From a bacterium (GTDB lineage: Bacteria > Desulfobacterota > S145-22), in assembly GCA_027073795.1 (NCBI GenBank), contig JALTEW010000427.1:1-5710 (forward strand): DNA of 5,710 nt. Reading direction: 5' to 3'. Position numbers and translations under genes: made by a program. Within the stretch, counting starts at the first letter, position 1. The number at the start of each line of letters is the position of its first letter. The notes under the pieces were generated by a model, which saw only the letters and a program-made list of their open reading frames with translations, was not told the DNA's origin and did no database searches. Shown here in pieces: positions 1 to 5,625 of this stretch.

Positions 1-199
1 CGATGGTGGGTTCATCGAGTTGCATCTCTGCAAGGATGCCGGCGACTTCGAGGGGGTGAATGAGATAGGGTTCGCCTGAGAGCCGTATCTGACCCTTGTG
101 GGCCTTAGCCGAAAAGACATAGGCCTTTTGAATCAGGGCTTCATCGTAGTCTGGGTTGTAAGATTCTATCTTTTCTACGATGTCTCCGAATCGAATCAC
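1..199 (-). CDS. rel: RelA/SpoT-family (p)ppGpp synthetase/hydrolase, N-terminal fragment
   Basis: The gene runs off the left edge of the window, so only the first 66 codons are visible. Translation from a GTG at 199-197 begins MIRFGDIVEKIESYNPDYDE and continues with AYVFSAKAHKGQIRLSGEPY and LIHPLEVAGILAEMQLDEPT. This is the typical start of long Rel/RelA/SpoT proteins, which usually exceed 700 residues. The RLSGEPY stretch (about residues 39-45) and the following HPLEVAGILA open the HD-type ppGpp hydrolase domain. His48 sits where the first metal-binding His of active hydrolases lies; the HD pair and the synthetase domain are outside the window. An AGGAGG Shine-Dalgarno (complement of 205-210) five bases upstream supports the GTG start. 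The product would make and/or degrade the stringent-response alarmone in the cytoplasm. It is transcribed divergently from the formate dehydrogenase operon. The family call is firm; whether the protein is bifunctional is not visible. Confidence 0.88.
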   Translation of the reverse strand, partial: MIRFGDIVEKIESYNPDYDEALIQKAYVFSAKAHKGQIRLSGEPYLIHPLEVAGILAEMQLDEPTI

Positions 200-217
200 G
201 AAAACCTCCTCTTTAAA

Positions 218-246
218 TTTATACTCTAAACAGGGGCTTGAATCAA
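218..246 (-). promoter_or_regulatory. Candidate sigma70-type promoter for rel
   Basis: On the minus strand a -35-like TTGATT (complement of 241-246) is followed after 17 bases by a -10-like TATAAA (complement of 218-223). Transcription would begin near 211, giving a very short leader that is almost entirely the Shine-Dalgarno sequence. Spacing is ideal and the -10 matches five of six consensus bases, but the -35 matches only four of six. This is a pattern match only. Confidence 0.45.
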
Positions 247-253
247 ATGGGTT

Positions 254-288
254 CAGAAGGTGGCAGGATAGAAAGGCCTTCTGGCAGG
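254..288. repeat. Small inverted repeat with overlapping TGGCAGG direct repeat
   Basis: CAGAAGG (254-260) and CCTTCTG (277-283) form a perfect 7-bp inverted repeat with a 16-base loop. TGGCAGG occurs at 261-267 and again at 282-288, 21 bases apart, about two helical turns. The element lies just upstream of the candidate rel -35, so it could be a regulator site for rel. It may also be chance; no known site is recognised. Confidence 0.3.
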
Positions 289-443
289 CAAGCAGCAAAA
301 AGGGATGCATCATGTCTGGAAAATAAGAGATAGGGATTTCGCTGCTTTTTAATTTTGTGTTGGGAGATGATTCAACCCTTTCGTAGGGGGCAACAAAAAT
401 TGTAATACCCAAGAGCAAGGTTATTATTTACTGCTTAACTTGG

Positions 444-511
444 ATTACATAACATTGTTTCTCTGATATACTTAAGTTATAATGGCATGTAATTATTACT
501 GATTATGTAAT
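444..511. repeat. Cluster of ATTAC/GTAAT inverted repeats
   Basis: ATTACATAA at 444-452 is the exact reverse complement of TTATGTAAT at 503-511. Between them, GTAAT-T-ATTAC at 489-499 is a perfect 5-bp inverted repeat around one base. The outer arms flank the candidate distal promoter (455-483), and the central palindrome covers its expected start point near 490, which is where an operator would lie. Further GTAAT copies occur at 402-406, 600-604 and 671-675. The binding protein, if any, is unknown. Confidence 0.4.
455..483 (+). promoter_or_regulatory. Candidate distal promoter toward the fdh operon
   Basis: A perfect TATAAT -10 hexamer at 478-483 lies 17 bases after a weak -35-like TTGTTT at 455-460. 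The start point would be near 490, giving a leader of roughly 270 bases. Such matches arise easily in AT-rich DNA, so support is modest; the perfect -10, ideal spacing and surrounding inverted repeats raise it somewhat. Confidence 0.35.
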
Positions 512-520
512 AGAAAAAGC

Positions 521-542
521 ATTTTTATAAAATTTTTATAAA
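521..542. repeat. Tandem 11-bp direct repeat upstream of the proximal promoter
   Basis: ATTTTTATAAA occurs twice with no spacer, at 521-531 and 532-542, ending five bases before the -35 of the proximal promoter. The 11-base period is about one turn of the helix, so both copies present the same face. The position and A/T composition suit an UP element bound by the RNA polymerase alpha subunit, or a paired regulator site. The repeat is exact; its role is inferred. Confidence 0.45.
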
Positions 543-547
543 AGATC

Positions 548-575
548 TTGACAAATGGCACTTGTTAAATATACT
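548..575 (+). promoter_or_regulatory. Probable main promoter of the fdh operon
   Basis: A perfect -35 TTGACA (548-553) is followed after 16 bases by TATACT (570-575), five of six matches to TATAAT. Transcription should start near 582, leaving a leader of about 180 bases before the fdnG-like start codon. TTGACAA (548-554) and TTGTTAA (562-568) form a near-perfect inverted repeat (six of seven) across the -35 and spacer, a plausible operator. The tandem A/T repeat sits just upstream. No sigma54 site is present: the TGGCAC at 556-561 lacks a TTGC partner at the right distance. Confidence 0.6.
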
Positions 576-695
576 TTAAACAGAATGAATGGCTTAATTG
601 TAATATGAAAATAGAGCTTTCCGACTATGCTGATTCCTACTGGGAAGGCAGAGCGACAGGGTAGGGGGGAGTAATTCTCATGCCTGCCATTGTAC

Positions 696-733
696 AAAGG
701 AAGCTACCCAGTTAAGGTTTGCTTCCTTTTTTT
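696..733 (+). terminator. Terminator-like hairpin (possible attenuator) in the fdh leader
   Basis: AAAGGAAGC (696-704) and GCTTCCTTT (721-729) form a perfect 9-bp stem around a 16-base loop. The 3' arm runs into seven consecutive T residues (727-733). This has the form of an intrinsic terminator, but it lies inside the leader, 30 bases before the start codon, so it would act as an attenuator rather than ending an upstream gene; no plus-strand gene precedes it. The 3' arm can instead pair with the Shine-Dalgarno sequence. Confidence 0.5.
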
Positions 734-746
734 AACCTTTTTAGGG

Positions 747-754
747 AAAGGAGG
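747..754 (+). promoter_or_regulatory. Shine-Dalgarno sequence of the catalytic subunit gene
   Basis: AAAGGAGG at 747-754 is a near-perfect ribosome binding site. It lies eight bases before the ATG at 763 but only two bases before the in-frame ATG at 757, so 763 is preferred. It can be masked by CTTCCTTT (722-729; seven Watson-Crick pairs and one G-U) or partly by CCTTT (736-740). Confidence 0.75.
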
Positions 755-762
755 GTATGCGT

Positions 763-3700
763 ATGGATGTAACCAGGCGGGATTTTATCAAGATCTCGAC
801 GGCATCCCTGGCAGCGGCGGGTCTGGGCATCAGTCTGGAGCCGGTGAAGGCCTACGCCCAGCCGCTCAAGATCAAGCAGGCAAAGATGTCAACCACGATC
901 TGCCCCTACTGTGCCGTGGGGTGTGGGATCATCGTTCATGCACGGAAGGGCAAGGTGATAAACACCGAGGGCGATCCCGACCATCCCATTAACCAGGGGG
1001 CCCTATGCAGCAAGGGCGCCGCGCTGTACCAGTTGGCAAACAACGAACGGCGGATTACCAAGCCCATGTATCGGGCGCCGGGCAGCGACAAGTGGGAGGT
1101 CAAATCCTGGGATTGGACACTTGACGAGATCGCAAAACGCATCAAGAAAACAAGGGATGCCTCCTTCGAGGAGAAAAATGCGAAGGGGCAGATCGTCAAC
1201 CGGACAACAGCCATCGCCTCGGTGGGGAGTGCGGCGCTCGACAACGAGGAGTGTTGGCTGTACCAGAAGTTCCTGAGGGGCCTGGGGCTGGTTTATATCG
1301 AGCACCAGGCACGTATCTGACACAGCGCAACGGTAGCGGCTCTGGCAGAGTCGTTTGGACGTGGCGCGATGACGAATCACTGGATCGACATTCGAAACAG
1401 TGATTGTATCCTGGTTATGGGCAGCAACGCTGCCGAGAATCACCCCATTTCCTTCAAGTGGGTCAACATGGCGAAGGACAACGGGGCGACCGTGATCAGC
1501 GTGGATCCCCGGTACACACGAACCTCGGCACGGGCAAACATTTATGCACCTCTCAGGTCTGGGACGGATGTGGCCTTCCTTGGCGGGATGATTAAATACA
1601 TCCTGGACCATAATCGGATCCAGTTTCCCTATGTCTCTGAATACACCAATGCCTCCTTCCTGATCGATGAGCGTTTCGATTTTCATGATGGGCTTTTTTC
1701 GGGATACAATCCCAAGACACACAAGTACGACAAGTCAACCTGGAAGTATCAATTGAATGAGAAAGGGATTGCCAAGCGGGACAAAACCCTGAAACATCCC
1801 CGTTGTGTGTACCAGCTTCTGAAAAAACACTACTCACGCTACACCCTGGACAAGGTTTCGGAGATTACCGGTACCCCTAAGGATATGCTGGTAAAGGTGT
1901 ATGAAGCCTACAGCCAGACATACAAACCGGACAAGGCGGGAACCTGCATGTATGCCATGGGATGGACGCAGCATACCGTGGGAACCCAGAATATCCGGGC
2001 CATGGCGATCATCCAGTTGCTCCTGGGCAACATTGGTATTGCAGGCGGCGGGATCAATGCCCTCCGCGGCGAGTCCAATGTGCAGGGGTCGACGGATCAC
2101 TGCCTCCTTTGGCACATAATACCCGGATATCTCAAAACCCCGCGGGCGTCAGATGAGACTCTGGAGAAGTACAACAAGCATTACACGCCGACCACGAAGG
2201 ATCCTCTCAGTGCCAACTGGTGGGGGAACTATGCCAAGTACTCGGCTAGTTACCTTAAGTCCATTTACGGGGACGCCGCCAAACCGGACAACGAATTCTG
2301 TTACCAATACATGCCGAAGGTGGATGACGGCGTGAACTATTCCTGGCTGATGATCTTTGACAAGATGTCGCGTGGCGAGTTCAAGGGATTCCTTGCCTGG
2401 GGTCAGAACCCGGCGTGCAGCGGCGCCAATGCCAATCTGGTTCGCGAGGCCCTCGGGAAACTGGACTGGATGGTTACGGTCAATCTGTGGGAAACCGAGA
2501 CGGCGGCCTTCTGGAAGCGACCTGGCGCGGACCCCAAGAGCATCAAGACGGAGGTCTTCCTCCTTCCCTGCGCAGCGTCAATGGAGAAGGAGGGGAGCAT
2601 TACCAACAGCGGCCGCTGGTCCCAGTGGCGCTACAAGGCGGTGGATCCCCCGGGTGAGGCCAAGCCGGATTCGGAAATCATGCACGCCCTCTACAAGCGG
2701 CTGAAGGCTATGTATGAAAAGGAAGGCGGTCCGGTCAAGGAAGCCTTCCTGAAAATGAAGTGGGATTATGAAGCCAAAGACGGCAGGATGGTGGATATCC
2801 ACAAGGTTGCAAAGGAGATTAACGGCTATGATCTTACTACCGGAAAGCTCCTTCCCTCCTTCGGGAAATGCAAAGCGGACGGCACCACATCATCCGGAAA
2901 CTGGCTGTACTGTGGCAGTTACACGGAAAAGGGAAATATGGCGGCGCGCCGGAGCATGGTGGATCGTTCAGGTATTGGGTTGTTTTCGGAGTGGTCCTGG
3001 TGTTGGCCGGTCAACCGTCGCATCATCTACAACCGTGCCTCGGTCGATGTCCAGGGGCATCCGTGGAATCCGAAGCATCCCGTCATTCAGTTCAAGGGAC
3101 TGGTGAAGGATGGAAAGTATGTGACCAAGAAATGGATCGGGGATGTTCCTGACGGAGGCTGGTATCCGATGCAGAATCCCGATGGGTCCTGGCGGAAGGA
3201 TACGAAGCGTCCGTTCATCATGAAACCGGAGGGCGTGGGTCGTATCTTTGGCCCAGGCCGGGCGGAAGGTCCGTTTCCGGAACATTACGAACCGTTGGAG
3301 TGTCCGACCAAGAACCTGATGAATTCCCAGCAGCTCAATCCCGTGGTGGTGCGCCTGGATAAGAACGGAAATTCCCTGTTTAAAGTTGCCGAGGTTTGTG
3401 ATCCAAGGTATCCCATCGTCTGCACGACCTATCGTGTTTCAGAGCACTGGCAGACCGGTGCCATGACGCGGAACCAGCCGTGGTTGGTGGAGTTGATGCC
3501 CCAGTTGTTTGTCGAGATGAGCCAAGAATTGGCAGCGGAGAAGGGAATCAAGAACGGCGAATGGGTAACGGTTATGTCACCACGCGGCAGGGTGCGTGCG
3601 GTGGCCATCGTAACCGAGCGGTTCAAACCTTTCAGGATTGGTAACAACACCGTTCACGAGGTGGGGGTTCCCTGGTGTTTTGGTTTCATGGGGCTTGCCA

Positions 3701-3804
3701 AGGGGGACAGTGCCAACCTGTTGACACCGAGTATCGGGGATGCCAACACCATGATTCCGGAAACCAAGGCGTTTCTGGTCGACGTACGAAAGGGGGTGAA
3801 GTAA
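763..3804 (+). CDS. fdnG: Selenocysteine-containing formate dehydrogenase catalytic (alpha) subunit, Tat-exported, FdnG-like
   Basis: This enzyme oxidises formate to CO2 at a Mo- or W-bis(pyranopterin) site on the outer side of the membrane. At 1013 residues with selenocysteine at codon 186 (TGA, 1318-1320), it nearly matches E. coli FdnG (1015 residues, Sec196). The start MDVTRRDFIK parallels FdnG's MDVSRRQFFK and gives a Tat signal (RR at 5-6), a hydrophobic stretch at 11-24 and likely cleavage after AYA (residue 32). Cys47, Cys50, Cys54 and Cys82 bind one [4Fe-4S] cluster; the context is CPYCAVGCG and GALCSKG. The sequence HQARI-Sec-HSATVAALAESFGRGA continues without a break across the TGA, and His187 follows the Sec as in the family. 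Arg435 in ALRGESNVQG corresponds to the catalytic Arg of FdhF. The dinucleotide-binding C-terminal domain starts near residue 880. A reader that stops at TGA would wrongly split this into two genes (757-1320 and 1369-3804). Confidence 0.96.
1335..1355 (+). promoter_or_regulatory. Bacterial SECIS-like hairpin for UGA recoding
   Basis: Beginning 14 bases after the in-frame TGA, AGCGGCTCT (1335-1343) pairs with AGAGTCGTT (1347-1355). This gives a 9-bp stem, including two G-U pairs, capped by a GGC loop (1344-1346) 23 bases from the TGA. The position just 3' of the codon, the compact apical loop and the G at the start of the loop agree with what is known of bacterial SECIS elements, which SelB binds. 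It differs from the E. coli fdhF/fdnG elements, whose loop carries GGUC/AGUC a few bases nearer the UGA. The whole element is also coding sequence. Confidence 0.7.
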
Positions 3805-3805
3805 G

Positions 3806-4594
3806 ATGGCAATCGACAAGGCCATGTTGTATGATATGTCGAAGTGTACGGGTTGCCGGGGTTGCCAGGTTGCCTGTAAGCAGTGGAATCAGCTTCCGGC
3901 GGAAAAAACCGTCAACCACGGGTCCTATCAGAACCCCATGGATCTTGATGGCAATACCTGGAACCTGATTGAGTTCAAGGAGATCCATGACGAAGAGGGT
4001 TTCCGGTGGGCCTTTTACAGCCATCGGTGTATGCACTGCATCGACGCGAGTTGTCTCTATGTTTGCCCTACCGGTGCTATCAAGCGTTCACCCCACGGGT
4101 TTGTCTATATCGACCAGTCCATCTGCATTGGGTGCAAGAACTGTGTGATGGCGTGCCATTTCCATATTCCGAGGTTCAATCAGGATACGGGAACGGCGCA
4201 GAAGTGCCGAGCCTGCCTGGACCGCGTGGAAGACGGTATGGTTCCAGCCTGTGTAAAGTCCTGCGGTCCTGGGGCCCTATCTTACGGAAACCGCGCGGAG
4301 ATGCTGGCAAAGGCCAGGCAGAGGGTTACCGAGTTGTATAAGAAGGGCTACAAGTGTGCCCAGCTTTACGGGGATACGCAGGCCGGTGGAACCCATGTCT
4401 TCTACGTCCTGACGGAGGATCCCAAGGTCTTTGGCCTGCCGAGGCAGCCCAAGGTTGTTTCCAGACGGCCGGTGTCCATTCTTACCAGCTCCCTGATTAC
4501 GATCATCGCCGCGGCGATTATCGGTTTGGCAGGAATCCTCAAATTCAGGGAACGTGGAATCTATAGAAAGGGGGGAGGGAACGATGGAAGTTAA
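3806..4594 (+). CDS. fdnH: Formate dehydrogenase iron-sulfur (beta) subunit with C-terminal membrane anchor, FdnH-like
   Basis: This 262-residue electron-transfer subunit carries electrons from the catalytic subunit to the membrane subunit. It has 16 cysteines in four groups, enough for four [4Fe-4S] clusters: Cys14/17/20/24, Cys75/78/83/87, Cys107/110/113/117 and Cys134/137/149/153. The segments TGCRGCQVACKQWN, IPRFNQDTG and PACVKSCGPGA follow E. coli FdnH closely. A single hydrophobic segment at about 224-246, preceded by SRRP and followed by KFRER, is the membrane anchor, as in FdnH. It has no signal peptide, so export by association with the Tat-borne alpha subunit is expected. It is shorter than E. 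coli FdnH (294 residues), mainly through a shorter N-terminus and C-terminal tail. The start follows the alpha-subunit stop by one base, with AGGGGGTG (3791-3798) as ribosome binding site. Cys184 is an additional cysteine outside the cluster motifs. Confidence 0.95.
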   Translation: MAIDKAMLYDMSKCTGCRGCQVACKQWNQLPAEKTVNHGSYQNPMDLDGNTWNLIEFKEIHDEEGFRWAFYSHRCMHCIDASCLYVCPTGAIKRSPHGFVYIDQSICIGCKNCVMACHFHIPRFNQDTGTAQKCRACLDRVEDGMVPACVKSCGPGALSYGNRAEMLAKARQRVTELYKKGYKCAQLYGDTQAGGTHVFYVLTEDPKVFGLPRQPKVVSRRPVSILTSSLITIIAAAIIGLAGILKFRERGIYRKGGGNDGS

Positions 4595-5480
4595 TTGGGG
4601 TTTGGCGATTGCCATTTATCTGTATGTGGCGGCCATGGCAGGTGGTGCCTATGTAGCGGCGGCTCTTTGCTGTATATTCGGTCCGGAAGAACATAGGAAG
4701 ACAACGTGTTACGGCTATCTCTATGCCATTCCGCTGCTCATTATTGGCGCCATCGCGCTGATTGTGGACCTGGGACAGCCGGCGAGATTTCTCCATCTCC
4801 TCGTGGTTTTCAAGTTCAACTCCCCCATGTCGGCTGGGGCCTGGGGGCTCCTGGTCTTCGGGTTTTTCTGCGTGGTGAGTTCAATCTTTACGCTGAGTGA
4901 AGATGGAAATGAAGGGGTTTTTTACACGCTTGCCAGATGGATTTCCGCCCTGGTTCCGAGGAAGGAAGTTGCAGCGATTGGGGCGATGGTAGCCATCTTT
5001 TTGATGGCCTATACCGGGACGCTTCTCAATTCCACGTCGGTTCCCATGTGGGAGGGAACGCCGCTTCTGAGCGGGTTATTCCTTGCCTCGGGGATTTCCA
5101 CCGGTGTGGCACTGATGATGCTGGTTAACAGGAGGATTGCCTACATTCCGCAACTCTATGCTCTGGAGGAACTGGACAACATCGCGATTATTCTGGAGCT
5201 TGCCATTCTCCTTTTCTTTATCCTGATGTTGCGTCGTGAAACGGGGCCGGATGGCCATTCTCTGAGTCACGCCCTTGTCTCCGGCACGCTCGGTGTCTGG
5301 TTCTGGATCGGGGCGGTGATTGTGGGGATGATATTCCCACTTCTCATTAACTTTTTTTCGAGTTTGAAACACAAGGAAACAGGTAGAGCGCCCTCTATTT
5401 TATCTCCCATCCTGATTCTGGTTGGCGGGTTCGTTCTGAGGGTTGTGATAGTCTATGCCGGCCAGGTTGGGCTGGGATAA
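4584..5480 (+). CDS. NrfD/PsrC-family integral membrane (gamma) subunit, quinone-interacting
   Basis: This 298-residue protein is almost wholly hydrophobic, with about eight membrane segments near residues 7-30, 46-62, 83-105, 128-148, 158-180, 200-216, 234-258 and 272-293. Family marks include AGGAYVAAAL (19-28), DLGQPARFLHLLVVFKFNSP (62-81) followed by MSAGAWG, and YTGTLLNSTSVPMWEGTPLL (143-162). NrfD/PsrC proteins are heme-free anchors that exchange electrons with the quinone pool; beside FdnG- and FdnH-like subunits this is the expected role. It is not the four-helix b-type cytochrome FdnI of E. coli. The ATG at 4584 is chosen over an in-frame GTG at 4554 because a strong purine-rich ribosome site (4570-4579) lies just before it and the protein then begins at its first helix. 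It overlaps the iron-sulfur gene by 11 bases, suggesting translational coupling. Confidence 0.93.
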   Translation: MEVNWGLAIAIYLYVAAMAGGAYVAAALCCIFGPEEHRKTTCYGYLYAIPLLIIGAIALIVDLGQPARFLHLLVVFKFNSPMSAGAWGLLVFGFFCVVSSIFTLSEDGNEGVFYTLARWISALVPRKEVAAIGAMVAIFLMAYTGTLLNSTSVPMWEGTPLLSGLFLASGISTGVALMMLVNRRIAYIPQLYALEELDNIAIILELAILLFFILMLRRETGPDGHSLSHALVSGTLGVWFWIGAVIVGMIFPLLINFFSSLKHKETGRAPSILSPILILVGGFVLRVVIVYAGQVGLG

Positions 5481-5498
5481 AATTGATTAACGTTTAAC

Positions 5499-5537
5499 GA
5501 GATACCCCGCGGGGGCGTTTTCCTCGCGGGGTATCTC
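5499..5537. terminator. Strong hairpin closing the fdh operon, possibly bidirectional
   Basis: GAGATACCCCGCG (5499-5511) and CGCGGGGTATCTC (5525-5537) form a perfect 13-bp inverted repeat, 19 bases after the membrane-subunit stop. Pairing can extend inward (5512-5515 with 5521-5524, using G-T pairs), leaving a five-base loop. The stem is strong, but no T run follows on the plus strand (TGCCCTGAAG). On the minus strand the downstream bases are mixed A/T (GTTAAACGTTAATCAATTTT), a weak U tract. It may terminate either direction or protect the mRNA 3' end. Confidence 0.65.
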
Positions 5538-5625
5538 TGCCCTGAAGATCTGTCAATAAAAGAAAGGTTATCCCTTCTTACGCCTCCCGCCTTTCACTCA
5601 ATTCTTCGTTCTCAACCTTCTTCCT

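Larger units (their letters stand above)
200..762. other. Divergent intergenic region between rel and the fdh operon
   Basis: This 563-base stretch has no convincing protein-coding frame. It is clearly richer in A+T than the flanking genes, especially 415-610. It holds the candidate rel promoter, two candidate fdh promoters, several short repeats and inverted repeats, and the structured fdh leader, each listed separately. From 300 to 400 I see little beyond an AAGCAGC (290-296) / GCTGCTT (341-347) pair that is too far apart to be a convincing terminator. Confidence 0.8.
582..762 (+). promoter_or_regulatory. Long structured 5' leader of the fdh operon
   Basis: Assuming transcription starts near 582, the leader is about 180 bases with several possible helices. 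CCTAC (636-640) pairs with GTAGG (661-665), extendable by two G-T pairs. GGCAG (647-651) can pair with CTGCC (684-688), which is incompatible with, or a pseudoknot to, the first. AAAGGAAGC (696-704) pairs with GCTTCCTTT (721-729), ahead of a T run. The layout, a folded domain followed by a terminator-like hairpin at the ribosome binding site, is that of a riboswitch or attenuator. I cannot assign it to a class; molybdenum-cofactor RNA would make biological sense here but I do not recognise its conserved core. Confidence 0.4.

Noticed and set aside
290..350. AAGCAGC/GCTGCTT pair followed by Ts as a terminator
   Set aside because: The loop would be 44 bases, and no plus-strand gene lies upstream to be terminated.
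556..571. Possible sigma54 promoter (TGGCAC)
   Set aside because: The -12 TTGC element is missing at the required spacing, while a good sigma70-type promoter overlaps the same bases.
757..762. ATG at 757 as the start of the catalytic subunit
   Set aside because: It is only two bases from the Shine-Dalgarno, whereas the ATG at 763 is eight bases away and gives the MDV-x-RR start seen in FdnG.
757..1320. A separate short gene ending at TGA 1320, with a second gene starting at ATG 1369
   Set aside because: Conserved FdnG-type sequence continues in the same frame across the TGA, a SECIS-like hairpin follows, and the joined length matches FdnG. It is one selenoprotein gene, not a pseudogene or a split gene.
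1003..1722. Long minus-strand open frame (239 codons) inside the catalytic subunit gene
   Set aside because: It lies antisense to strongly conserved coding sequence, its product looks like no known protein, and I see no ribosome site of its own. It is a by-product of codon bias.
4554..4583. GTG at 4554 as an alternative start for the membrane subunit
   Set aside because: The ten extra residues (VESIERGEGT) are charged and encoded by the ribosome-site region of the ATG at 4584, which is the better start.
5538..5625. Possible small gene or RNA after the operon hairpin
   Set aside because: This stretch has no start codon with a ribosome site, no stable hairpin and no promoter pattern; I see nothing in it.
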